Assembly: GCA_021781185.1 (NCBI GenBank)
Contig: JAJXXI010000303.1
Coordinates: forward strand, 1 to 5,861
Source: a bacterium
Lineage (GTDB): Bacteria; Verrucomicrobiota; Verrucomicrobiia; Limisphaerales; UBA11358
Direction: 5' to 3'
Length of the DNA stretch: 5,861 nucleotides
How positions within the stretch are numbered: position 1 is the first letter of the stretch; the number at the start of each line of letters is the position of its first letter. Of this stretch, positions 1 to 5,861 are shown in pieces. The notes beneath the pieces were generated by a model, which worked only from the letters and a program-made list of their open reading frames with translations, had not been told where the DNA came from and made no database searches. Made by a program: the position numbers and the translations under genes.

Positions 1-956
1 TTGCCGGCCACGACGATCATTTCCTCGACGACTTTCTGCTTGTAGTAAAATTTGGCAAAGGTTTCCTGAAGTTTCGCGCTCAATTTCTTGAGTTCGCGCT
101 CCACCGTTTCCTTGCGGCCCTTCTGCTGCGCCTTTTGCCACGCGAAATACTTTTCATCCACATGCTGGTCCATGGTGTGGACCTTCTTGATGAGCTTGCG
201 CAAATCTTTCAGGTGACCTTCGCGGTTGGCGATTTTTTTATCAACAATAACGCGGTCGAAACGCTCCTTCGGCGGATCCGACAGGATCTTCTCCGCAATC
301 GCGATGTGTTCCTTCGCCGTGAAGCCGAGATTATAGACGATGCGCTTCATCTCCACTTCCGCATCCTCGATTTTCTTGCAGATCTCCACCTCCTGTTCGC
401 GGGTGAGCAGGGGAACCTTGCCCATCTGGTTCATATACATCCGGACCGGATCGTCCAAAATTTCCAGGCGCGCATCCTCGTCGGCTTCCTCCTGTTGAGC
501 CTGTTCGGGCTGCTTGGAGCGTTCGGCGCGTTCCGCTTCGGCCTGATCCATGACGATTTCCACGTCCAGCCCGCGCAACTTGGAAAGCACGGCGTCGAGG
601 TCTTCCGGACTCAGGTTGTCCGGCAAAATGTCGTTGATGTCGTCATAAGTGATATACCCGTGTTCCTGCGAAAGGTGCAACAGGGTCTTGATGGTTTCGG
701 TCAAATCCACCGAAGTCATGACCGAGGTGGGTGCCGGGGCGGCGGCCGGGCTGGCCGCCGGCGTTTTGGCGGACGCACTTTTGGAGGAAGCAGGCGGGGT
801 GACCGGGGCCGGCTTGGTAGTTTCTGGTTTGACGGCCTTGCTGGAAATAACAAATCTCCGCCGGATGGGCGGAGTTTTAACCTTTGGCGCTTTGGGTGAG
901 CTGCCGCGACTGGCGCGCGGCGCAGACTTGGGCGCCGTAGCTTTGCGTTTCAACAT
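1..956 (-). CDS. rpoD: RNA polymerase primary sigma factor RpoD (sigma-70), N-terminal part, cut at the left edge
   Basis: This is the housekeeping sigma factor, which directs RNA polymerase core to most promoters. The window holds its first 318 residues. Residues 1-83 form a low-complexity tail rich in Lys, Ala, Pro and Ser. Residues about 84-135 are sigma region 1.1 (LSQEQGYITYDDINDILPD at 95-113), which keeps free sigma off DNA. Residues 136-165 are an acidic, Gln-rich linker. Region 1.2 follows at about 166-200, with the hallmark DPVRMYMNQMG at 169-179 and LLTREQE at 183-189. From 200 onward lies the variable region found between 1.2 and 2.1, and FAKFYYKQKVVEEMI (300-314) resembles a sigma-70 non-essential-region motif. 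Regions 2 to 4 lie beyond the edge. The ATG at 956-954 is the furthest upstream possible start because an in-frame TGA lies two codons before it. No Shine-Dalgarno sequence precedes it. ribF ends 252 bases upstream. Confidence 0.96.
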   Translation of the reverse strand, partial: MLKRKATAPKSAPRASRGSSPKAPKVKTPPIRRRFVISSKAVKPETTKPAPVTPPASSKSASAKTPAASPAAAPAPTSVMTSVDLTETIKTLLHLSQEHGYITYDDINDILPDNLSPEDLDAVLSKLRGLDVEIVMDQAEAERAERSKQPEQAQQEEADEDARLEILDDPVRMYMNQMGKVPLLTREQEVEICKKIEDAEVEMKRIVYNLGFTAKEHIAIAEKILSDPPKERFDRVIVDKKIANREGHLKDLRKLIKKVHTMDQHVDEKYFAWQKAQQKGRKETVERELKKLSAKLQETFAKFYYKQKVVEEMIVVAG

Positions 957-1081
957 AAAATATCAGACTGAAAAATACTGCGCCGGTTCAGAATTAAATC
1001 CCTGTCCGCCCGAAATGGCGGCTTCTGACGAAACACCCGAGTTCTTGGCTGTGAAGCTGGGAACTGCGAACACCAGAAGAC

Positions 1082-1093
1082 TGACGCACGTCA
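1082..1093 (-). repeat. 12-base inverted repeat at the putative rpoD transcription start
   Basis: The minus strand reads TGACG-TG-CGTCA, two 5-base arms in perfect inverted symmetry around 2 central bases. It begins directly after the candidate -10 hexamer and spans the predicted start of transcription. That is a typical place for a repressor operator. The loop is too short for an RNA hairpin, which fits a protein-binding DNA site better than an RNA element. No regulator is recognised, and a repeat this short can arise by chance. Confidence 0.3.
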
Positions 1094-1121
1094 ATACTAC
1101 CTATAATGCAGCGAATTTCAA
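1094..1121 (-). promoter_or_regulatory. Candidate sigma-70-type promoter for rpoD
   Basis: On the minus strand, TTGAAA (1121-1116, five of six matches to TTGACA) is followed by a 16-base spacer and TAGTAT (1099-1094, four of six matches to TATAAT). A start of transcription near 1087 would give a leader of about 130 bases before the rpoD ATG. It lies in the AT-rich part of the only large gap in the cluster, just where a separate rpoD promoter would be expected. An overlapping alternative -10, TATAGG, has a poor -35. The call rests on consensus matching by eye. Confidence 0.35.
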
Positions 1122-1208
1122 GGATAATCTAGGCTTTACAAGCGTGATTGCCCCGGAAGAAGCTTGAGTCCAAGCAATTGAATGAGAGATGATTGTCGCG
1201 TGCGGGAA

Positions 1209-2132
1209 TCAGCCCGCCAGACGCACCGCCGCCACGTCGCGCCCGATTTGCCGCCGCAATTCCTCCGGGGAATTAAAACGTTGTTCCTCCCGCAATTTAA
1301 CCCCCAATTGAACCTCCAGCTCCTTGCCATAAAGATCTCCGCTGTAATCCAATAGGTGCGCCTCCACGCGCAACTGTGGCTGGCTGGCGGCCACGGTCGG
1401 CCGCACGCCGATGTTCAAAGCCACTCGGTAAGGCTGGCTGTGCCAGCGCGTGCGGGCCGCATAAACGCCGTTGGGCGGCAGCGCCAGACCTGCCGCGTCC
1501 AAATTCGCCGTCGGAAAGCCGAGTTGCGCGCCGATTTTATCCCCGGTCAGCACCCGGCCGCAAATCGCGTAAGGCCGGCCCAGCATCTGGCTGGCGGCGT
1601 CAAGGTTGCCGGTGCGGATGGCCTCGCGAATCCGCGTGCTGCTCACCAGTTCGCCATCCAGCGACACCGCCGCGTGACCGTGAACGTGGAAGTGCAGTTC
1701 AGATCCCAGCGTTTTCAGCAAGGTCACATCCCCGCTGCGCTGGCGGCCGAAGACAAAATTCGCGCCGACGCAGAGGCTGTGGATGGTTCCCAGGTCGTGG
1801 GCCAGTTGCCGGATGAATTCCTCGCCGCTTTTCCGGCTGAAATCCTGGTCGAAGGGGATTTCCAACAGCGCGTCTGCTCCGAGGGCCTGGATCGTGCGCA
1901 ATTTCTGTGAACGCGAAAAAATCTGCGGCGGCACGCGGTCCGGCGCGACAATCACGCTGGGGTGCCGGTCGAATGTCACCACCAATGCCACCGCATCGTG
2001 CTGCCGCGCATCGGCGACCGTCTGGCGGATGATTTGCTGGTGCCCCAGATGCACGCCGTCAAACACGCCGATGGCGAGGCAGACCTTCCGGCTGCCATTG
2101 CCCAGATCGTTCGCGTCGTGGATGACTTTCAT
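1209..2132 (-). CDS. ribF: Bifunctional riboflavin kinase / FMN adenylyltransferase (FAD synthetase) RibF
   Basis: A cytoplasmic enzyme that phosphorylates riboflavin to FMN and then adenylylates FMN to FAD. At 307 residues it has the usual length and both domains. The N-terminal nucleotidyltransferase domain (about 1-180) shows GVFDGVHLGH at 22-31, VTFDRHP at 52-58, VGANFVFG at 122-129 (many homologues have VGxDFxFG, so N125 replaces the common Asp) and SSTRIR at 164-169. The C-terminal riboflavin kinase domain (about 185-307) shows GAQLGFPTAN at 201-210, NGVY at 221-224, NIGVRPT at 240-246, and VEAHLLDYSGDLYG at 256-269, which includes the expected catalytic Glu (E257). The ATG lies 3 bases after the truB stop, so the gene is almost certainly co-transcribed with truB and probably translationally coupled to it. 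No FMN riboswitch is visible, as expected for an internal operon gene. Confidence 0.97.
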   Translation of the reverse strand: MKVIHDANDLGNGSRKVCLAIGVFDGVHLGHQQIIRQTVADARQHDAVALVVTFDRHPSVIVAPDRVPPQIFSRSQKLRTIQALGADALLEIPFDQDFSRKSGEEFIRQLAHDLGTIHSLCVGANFVFGRQRSGDVTLLKTLGSELHFHVHGHAAVSLDGELVSSTRIREAIRTGNLDAASQMLGRPYAICGRVLTGDKIGAQLGFPTANLDAAGLALPPNGVYAARTRWHSQPYRVALNIGVRPTVAASQPQLRVEAHLLDYSGDLYGKELEVQLGVKLREEQRFNSPEELRRQIGRDVAAVRLAG

Positions 2133-2135
2133 GGG

Positions 2136-2852
2136 TCACGCATTGGCGGCCAGTTTGAGGAACGGCATCACCCGTTTCTCCAGTTCGGCCGTCGTCAGTC
2201 TCAAAATGGCATCCAGGGGCAGCGCCCCGGCCACGTCGAATTTTCCCGAGGCGCTGCGCCGCAACGTGGTCAGGTGCGCGCCACAGCCGAGCTTCTGGCC
2301 CAGGTCATGCGCCAGGCTGCGGACATACGTTCCTTTGGTGCAGGCGACGCGGAATTGCCCCAGCGGCTCGGTGTATTCGGTGAAGCGGAAATTATAGACG
2401 TGAATCAGGCGCGGCTCGCGTTCCACCTCGATGCCTTTGCGCGCCAGTTTGTAAAGCGGCACGCCTCCTTTTTTGATGGCGGAAACCATCGGCGGCACCT
2501 GCATCAGGTCGCCGATGAACGTGGCGGCTTCCTCATTCAACTCGTCAAGCGTCATCGGCATCACCGGCAGCGAGCCGGTCAGTTCGCCGTCTGAATCATA
2601 GCTGTCGGTGGACTCGCCGAATTTGATGGTGCCCTCGTAAACCTTGTCGTCGCCCATGAGCCGCTCGGACAATTTTGTGCCCCGGCCGAGCACGATGATG
2701 AGCAGGCCGGTGGCGTTTGGGTCGAGCGTGCCGCAGTGGCCGACTTTCTTGATGCCAAACCGGCGGCGGATGGCGTCCACTACGTCGTGTGATGTCGGTC
2801 CGGCCGGCTTGTCAACGAGAATGGCCCCGTCGAGGGCGGAAAATTCTTGCAT
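2136..2852 (-). CDS. truB: tRNA pseudouridine-55 synthase TruB, short form without PUA domain
   Basis: Converts uridine 55 in the T-loop of tRNAs to pseudouridine. Visible TruB signatures are VDKPAGPTSHDVV at 13-25, the catalytic block GHCGTLDPNATGLL at 38-51 with nucleophile Asp44, Tyr72 in VYEGTIKFGESTDSYDSDGE, PPMVSAIKKGGVPLYKLARKG at 120-140, and GTYVRSLAHDLG at 174-185. At 238 residues it is clearly shorter than the roughly 300-residue E. coli type. It ends soon after the catalytic fold (LRRSASGKF at 197-205, then a short helix), so the C-terminal PUA RNA-binding domain is absent. The end looks natural, since ribF follows 3 bases later. The ATG is 6 bases after the stop of the DHH phosphoesterase gene. 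The preceding bases offer only a weak ribosome-binding match (GTGA). Confidence 0.97.
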   Translation of the reverse strand: MQEFSALDGAILVDKPAGPTSHDVVDAIRRRFGIKKVGHCGTLDPNATGLLIIVLGRGTKLSERLMGDDKVYEGTIKFGESTDSYDSDGELTGSLPVMPMTLDELNEEAATFIGDLMQVPPMVSAIKKGGVPLYKLARKGIEVEREPRLIHVYNFRFTEYTEPLGQFRVACTKGTYVRSLAHDLGQKLGCGAHLTTLRRSASGKFDVAGALPLDAILRLTTAELEKRVMPFLKLAANA

Positions 2853-2858
2853 GAGAAA

Positions 2859-3842
2859 TCACTTCACGGCCTGCAACGCCTTTTTGATCGCGGCGATAAC
2901 CCTGCGTTGCACGGACAACGGGGTGCCGGAAATCCGTGCGCCGGCCGCCGCCGGATGACCGCCGCCGCCAAACTGGGCGCAGATTTCGCTGACATTCACC
3001 AGGGCGTGTTTGGAGCGCAGGCTGATGCGTGTGAGGCCCGGTTTCACCTCCTCGAACACGCAGGCCACCACCACCGGCTCGATGTCGCGGATATGGTCAA
3101 TCAAACCCTCGGTGTCGTCGCTCACCGCGCCGGTGCGGTCGAAATCTTTTTGCTTCAGCCAGAACCACGCGATGCGGTCCTGGTCGGTCAGGCGAAATTT
3201 GCTGTAAACATGCTGGAGCAGCTTGGCCCGCGAGAGCGGATACGACTGGTAAACCTCGTTGCAAATCTTCGCGAGGTTCGCGCCGCGGGTGACGAGTTCC
3301 GCCCCGGTGTGAAACGTGCCGGGCCGCGTGGTGGGATACTGAAACGAACCGGTGTCCGTGGAGACGGCGGTGAACAGCAGGTCGGCGATGGGCTGGGTGA
3401 TGGGCCAGCGCGCCACCTTGAGCAGGCGGAAGATCAATTCGCCCGTTGAGGGATCGCGCGGCGAAACCCAGTTGATGTCGCCATAGCGCGTGTTGGTGAC
3501 GTGATGATCAATGTTGATGAGCAGCTTGCGCCCGCCAACGCAGTTGCCGGCCCGGCCGAGCCGCTCAAAGCTCGCGCAGTCGGTGGCAATCACGCAGTCG
3601 AAGGTCTGCCCCGGCTTCGGTTTCTGATACAGCCCCTCGGGATTGAGAAATTTGTATTTCTGCGGGATGGCGTCTTCGTTCCAAACCGTCACCGTTTTGC
3701 CGGTTTCCCGCAGCGCCAGCGCCAGCGCCAGTTGCGAGCCGATGCAGTCGCCGTCCGGCCGCATGTGGCCGACGATGCAGAAAGTCTGGTGCTCGCGAAT
3801 GGCCTTGATGATGCGGTCAATGATTTTGGGATAGCGTTTCAC
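2859..3842 (-). CDS. nrnA: DHH/DHHA1 family phosphoesterase, NrnA-like oligoribonuclease / pAp phosphatase
   Basis: A predicted Mn-dependent cytoplasmic phosphoesterase. Family members degrade 2-5-nucleotide RNAs (nanoRNase) and/or dephosphorylate 3'-phosphoadenosine 5'-phosphate. All DHH metal motifs are present: GHMRPDGDCIGS at 25-36 (His26, Asp30, Asp32), ATDCA with Asp88, IDHHVTN at 111-117 (Asp112, His113, His114), and TDTGSF at 162-167 (Asp163). The C-terminal DHHA1 substrate-binding domain ends in GGGGHPAAAG at 292-301. The length of 327 residues is typical. The start is GTG at 3842-3840, and its GTGA overlaps the TGA of rbfA by 4 bases, which indicates translational coupling. The position between rbfA and truB is the classic context for nrnA. 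Some relatives act instead on cyclic dinucleotide products, so the exact substrate is inferred from family and context. Confidence 0.93.
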   Translation of the reverse strand: MKRYPKIIDRIIKAIREHQTFCIVGHMRPDGDCIGSQLALALALRETGKTVTVWNEDAIPQKYKFLNPEGLYQKPKPGQTFDCVIATDCASFERLGRAGNCVGGRKLLINIDHHVTNTRYGDINWVSPRDPSTGELIFRLLKVARWPITQPIADLLFTAVSTDTGSFQYPTTRPGTFHTGAELVTRGANLAKICNEVYQSYPLSRAKLLQHVYSKFRLTDQDRIAWFWLKQKDFDRTGAVSDDTEGLIDHIRDIEPVVVACVFEEVKPGLTRISLRSKHALVNVSEICAQFGGGGHPAAAGARISGTPLSVQRRVIAAIKKALQAVK

Positions 3843-4216
3843 GGTTCTTCGGTGGGGCCGGCTTTAACGGGGGGATTCTTTTCCAGTTCGTCCAGAATTT
3901 GCAGCACGCGGTTGCCGCGCTCGATGGAGTCGTCCGCCACAAACCGCAGCGTCGGGGTGTATTTCAAGATGACGGCCTTGGCCACGAGGCTTTGGAGGCG
4001 GATGCGGTTTTGCTCCAACAGGTGCAGCCCGCGCTTCTGCTGCTCCGGGCTGCCCAGAATGGTGACGAAGACCACGGCGGTCCGGAGATCGCCGCCGACT
4101 TCCACGTCGTTTACGGTGATGAGTCCCGCATCGCTGACGTGGAATTCGCGGCGGATGGCCTCGCCGATGGCGCGCTTCAACAACTCGCGAACTCGTTCAT
4201 GGCGGAGATTAGACAT
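3839..4216 (-). CDS. rbfA: 30S ribosome-binding factor RbfA
   Basis: A small KH-fold protein that binds the immature 30S subunit and assists 16S rRNA 5'-end maturation, including in the cold. At 125 residues it has the normal length. Family features are the N-terminal RHERVRELLKRAIGEAIRR helix (5-23), the core ITVNDVEVGGDLRTAVVFVTILG (33-55), the helix with LLEQNRIRLQSLVAKAVILKY (66-86) and TPTLRFVADDSIERGNRV (87-104). Translation could in principle start further upstream, because the frame stays open back into infB. However, ATG at 4216-4214 matches the usual RbfA N-terminus and the upstream stretch is unlike RbfA. No Shine-Dalgarno sequence precedes it. It follows infB after a 97-base structured spacer and overlaps the next gene by 4 bases. 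Confidence 0.95.
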   Translation of the reverse strand: MSNLRHERVRELLKRAIGEAIRREFHVSDAGLITVNDVEVGGDLRTAVVFVTILGSPEQQKRGLHLLEQNRIRLQSLVAKAVILKYTPTLRFVADDSIERGNRVLQILDELEKNPPVKAGPTEEP

Positions 4217-4222
4217 GTGTTT

Positions 4223-4257
4223 TGGCGTCTGGGTTCCGGCGACTGGCGTCTGGGGCG
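4223..4257. repeat. Short degenerate heptamer tandem repeat
   Basis: Read on the plus strand, the stretch divides into five 7-base units: tggcgtc, tgggttc, cggcgac, tggcgtc and tggggcg. Units 1 and 4 are identical, giving the exact 11-base repeat TGGCGTCTGGG at 4223-4233 and 4244-4254. Most units share the pattern (t/c)GG(c/g)NNc. Its 3' end overlaps the 3' arm of the spacer hairpin. Degenerate heptamer tracts between genes are known from cyanobacteria (STRR repeats). Whether this belongs to a dispersed family in this genome cannot be told from one copy. Confidence 0.4.
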
Positions 4258-4298
4258 TTGTCGGATTTTCCTGGCAATGTTCCGCAACCAAGCCCCAG
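4250..4298 (-). promoter_or_regulatory. Imperfect 15-bp mRNA hairpin in the infB-rbfA spacer
   Basis: On the minus strand the 5' arm is CTGGGGC, TTG, GTTG, CGGA and the 3' arm is TCCG, A, CAAC, GCCCCAG. These give 7+4+4 base pairs, interrupted by a 3-base bulge on the 5' side and a 1-base bulge on the 3' side, around a 15-base loop. It begins 15 bases after the infB stop codon and ends 33 bases before the rbfA ATG. With no T-tract after it, roles such as mRNA processing, transcript stabilisation, or adjusting rbfA translation relative to infB are more likely than termination. The pairing is seen in the sequence and the role is inferred. Confidence 0.45.
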
Positions 4299-4313
4299 GC
4301 CCAATCCCCTAGT

Positions 4314-5861
4314 TCATAGCTTCGCCGCGATCTTTTCAACCGCGTAACATTCGATGGCGTCGCCCACCTGAAATTCACCGAAGCCTTCGATGCGGATGCC
4401 GCATTCCATGCCGGCACGAACCTCGCTGGCTTCATCCTGAAAGCGGCGCAGCGACTGCGTGACACCTTCGTAAATGACCGACTTGCCACGGCGGACACGG
4501 ACTTTGCCCCGCACGATGCGACCACTGCTGACCATGCAGCCGGCCACGGGAATGCCTTTGGACAATTCGAAAATCTGGCGCACCTCCGCCGAGCCCACCA
4601 CGGTTTCCTTGAGGTCGGGATCAAGCAGGCCGGCCATCGCATCCTTCACCTGGTCAATCAATTCGTAAATGATCGCGTAAAGCTTGATTTGCACGCCGGC
4701 GTGTTTCGCCTTTTCGGAGGCGGTGCTGTCCAGTCGCGTGTGGAACCCAAGAATGACCGCCTTGGATGCGGAGGCGAGCGCCACGTCGTTTTCCGTAATC
4801 GTGCCGACGTCGCTGTGCAGAACTTCCAGCGAGACTTTGTCTGACTCGATTTTCTTGAGGGCTTCGACGATGGCCTCGACGGATCCCTGCGTGTCTGCCT
4901 TGACGACAATCCGCAAGACTTTGCTCGCAGCCGCCTCCAGCGAGGCAAAAAGATTTTCCAGCGTCACCTTGGAGCGGTTTTCCAGATCCTGGCTTTTGGC
5001 CTCCATGGCGCGTTCCCCGGCGAGGGCGCGGGCCGCCTTTTCGTCGTCCACCGAGCTGAATTCCCAGCCCGCTTCCGGCACGCCGTTCAAACCGAGCACG
5101 CTGACGGCGACGGACGGGCCGGCCTCCTTCAGGCGCTGGCCTTCCTCGTTGATGAGCGCGCGGACCTTGCCGTAAAACTCGCCGCAAATCACCACGTCGC
5201 CGAGGTGCAGCGTGCCTTTGCGCACCAGCACCGTCGCGGTGGGGCCGCCGGGCGAAACGCCGGATTCGATGACGTTGCCCTTGGCGTTGCGGTCCGGATT
5301 CGCCTTCAGCTCCAGCAAATCGGCCTGGAGCAAAATCATTTCGAGCAGCTTGTCAATGCCCTGCTTCGTGAGCGCGGAACATTCGACGTAAATCGTGTCG
5401 CCGCCCCAGTCGTCGGGAACCAGCCCTTTTTCCTGCAACTGCTGGCGGACTTTCAGCGGATTCGCGTTCGGGTGATCGCATTTGTTGACGGCGACCAGGA
5501 TCGGCACTTTCGCCGCCTTGGCGTGCGCGAGCGCTTCGAGCGTTTGCGGCATGACGCCGTCGTTCGCCGCGACGACGAGCACGACGATGTCCGTGACGTT
5601 GGCGCCGCGGGCGCGCATGGAGCTGAACGCCGCGTGGCCGGGCGTGTCGAGGAAGGTGATTTGCGCCAGTTCCGTTTTGCGCTCGGGATGCGGCACGGAA
5701 ATCGTGTAGGCGCCAATGTGCTGCGTGATGCCGCCGGCTTCGCCCGCCGCGACATTCGCCTTGCGGATGACGTCCAGCAATGAGGTTTTGCCATGGTCCA
5801 CGTGGCCCATGATGGTCACGACCGGCGCGCGCGCCTTGAGATCCTCCGGCTTGTCCTCCAC
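4314..5861 (-). CDS. infB: Translation initiation factor IF-2, C-terminal 515 residues, cut at the right edge
   Basis: A GTPase that brings initiator fMet-tRNA to the 30S subunit and promotes 50S joining. The window starts just before the G domain, so the variable N-terminal region and the true start lie beyond the edge. The GTG at 5861 is simply the first codon visible. In the visible numbering the GTPase motifs are GHVDHGKT at 19-26 (G1), GGITQHIG at 43-50 (G2), DTPGHAAF at 72-79 (G3), NKCD at 126-129 (G4; the third residue is often Ile or Met) and SAL at 162-164 (G5). Domain II follows ([20 protein letters not shown]). Next come domain III with [14 protein letters not shown] and the C-terminal fMet-tRNA-binding domain with [14 protein letters not shown] and [19 protein letters not shown]. 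The protein ends at a normal IF-2 terminus. It is the most upstream gene seen in the cluster, and rbfA follows after 97 bases. Confidence 0.98.
   Translation of the reverse strand: MEDKPEDLKARAPVVTIMGHVDHGKTSLLDVIRKANVAAGEAGGITQHIGAYTISVPHPERKTELAQITFLDTPGHAAFSSMRARGANVTDIVVLVVAANDGVMPQTLEALAHAKAAKVPILVAVNKCDHPNANPLKVRQQLQEKGLVPDDWGGDTIYVECSALTKQGIDKLLEMILLQADLLELKANPDRNAKGNVIESGVSPGGPTATVLVRKGTLHLGDVVICGEFYGKVRALINEEGQRLKEAGPSVAVSVLGLNGVPEAGWEFSSVDDEKAARALAGERAMEAKSQDLENRSKVTLENLFASLEAAASKVLRIVVKADTQGSVEAIVEALKKIESDKVSLEVLHSDVGTITENDVALASASKAVILGFHTRLDSTASEKAKHAGVQIKLYAIIYELIDQVKDAMAGLLDPDLKETVVGSAEVRQIFELSKGIPVAGCMVSSGRIVRGKVRVRRGKSVIYEGVTQSLRRFQDEASEVRAGMECGIRIEGFGEFQVGDAIECYAVEKIAAKL

Larger units (their letters stand above)
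957..1208 (-). other. Non-coding gap between ribF and rpoD (rpoD leader and promoter region)
   Basis: This is the only sizeable gap in the window. It contains no convincing gene, and its base composition is more AT-rich than the flanking genes. On the minus strand it holds a candidate sigma-70 promoter (1121-1094), followed at once by a short inverted repeat (1093-1082), and then about 125 bases of putative 5' leader before the rpoD ATG. Two weak hairpins lie near the ribF end: GCGGG/CCCGC around the ribF stop codon (1202-1217) and GCTTG/CAAGC (1162-1175). Neither is followed by a real T-tract, so I see no clear intrinsic terminator. Read-through from ribF into rpoD remains possible. Confidence 0.6.
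4217..4313 (-). other. infB-rbfA intergenic spacer with hairpin and repeats
   Basis: This 97-base spacer is long for a cluster whose other internal junctions are 6 bases or less. It carries a predicted 49-base RNA hairpin (4298-4250 on the minus strand), an exact 11-base direct repeat with a 21-base period (4223-4233 and 4244-4254) and a G-rich stretch with 7-base periodicity next to the infB stop (4310-4290). No T-tract follows the hairpin, so it does not look like a terminator. The rbfA start lacks a ribosome-binding sequence. Confidence 0.6.

Noticed and set aside
740..760. An 8-bp GC-rich inverted repeat (CGGCGGCC/GGCCGCCG, 5-base loop) followed on the plus strand by a short T-run, looking like a terminator.
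   Set aside because: It lies inside the rpoD coding region, where it encodes the Ala/Pro-rich tail. GC-rich Ala and Pro codons readily create such symmetry, and no plus-strand gene needs a terminator there.
135..1167. Long plus-strand open frames opposite rpoD and its leader.
   Set aside because: The minus strand encodes clear sigma-70 regions 1.1 and 1.2. The plus frames have odd, Arg/Gly-rich composition and no recognisable domain, as expected for antisense shadows in GC-rich DNA.
1162..1217. Two small hairpins after ribF (GCTTG/CAAGC at 1162-1175 and GCGGG/CCCGC across the stop codon at 1202-1217) as a ribF terminator.
   Set aside because: Each stem has only 5 bp and no proper T-tract follows. 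The TTCTTCC after the first is too weak to call.
4217..4642. An rbfA gene starting far upstream, at 4642, inside infB.
   Set aside because: The extra N-terminal part is read out of frame through conserved infB sequence and does not resemble RbfA. The ATG at 4216 gives the standard 125-residue protein.
5205..5783. A 192-residue plus-strand open frame opposite the IF-2 G domain.
   Set aside because: The minus strand holds all five GTPase motifs of IF-2. The plus frame is a codon-bias shadow without family features.

Overview
The window is a stretch of bacterial core housekeeping genes, all transcribed on the minus strand. In order of transcription, from the right edge to the left, they are infB (3' part), rbfA, an nrnA-type DHH phosphoesterase, truB, ribF and, after a 252-base gap, the 5' part of rpoD. 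The DNA is GC-rich, and the many open frames on the plus strand are shadows of these genes. There is no mobile element, CRISPR array, tRNA or rRNA, and no sign of a defence or accessory system. I did not find an undescribed biological system. The unusual signals are in the two non-coding gaps and in the N-terminal part of RpoD.

Region by region: 4314-5861 is the GTPase and C-terminal part of translation initiation factor IF-2, cut at the right edge. 4217-4313 is a 97-base spacer with an imperfect 15-bp hairpin and heptamer-like repeats. 3839-4216 is ribosome-binding factor RbfA. 2859-3842 is a DHH/DHHA1 phosphoesterase whose GTG start overlaps the rbfA stop by 4 bases. 2136-2852 is a short TruB. 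1209-2132 is the bifunctional riboflavin kinase/FAD synthetase, 3 bases after the truB stop. 957-1208 is a gap with a plausible rpoD promoter. 1-956 is the start of the primary sigma factor, cut at the left edge.

The first four genes form a classic translation and RNA-maturation cluster: initiation (IF-2), 30S maturation (RbfA), breakdown of very short RNAs or pAp (NrnA) and tRNA pseudouridine-55 formation (TruB). ribF, for FMN/FAD synthesis, is a frequent passenger in this cluster. The tight spacing from rbfA to ribF (a 4-base overlap, then gaps of 6 and 3 bases) indicates one transcript. rpoD is probably transcribed from its own promoter, with or without read-through from ribF.

Organism: the Lys/Ala/Pro-rich N-terminal tail of RpoD, the PUA-less TruB, the GC content and the lack of Shine-Dalgarno sequences suggest an environmental member of the Verrucomicrobiota (possibly Pedosphaera/Limisphaera-like) or a related PVC lineage. 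This is inferred from general resemblance and has not been tested by a database comparison.
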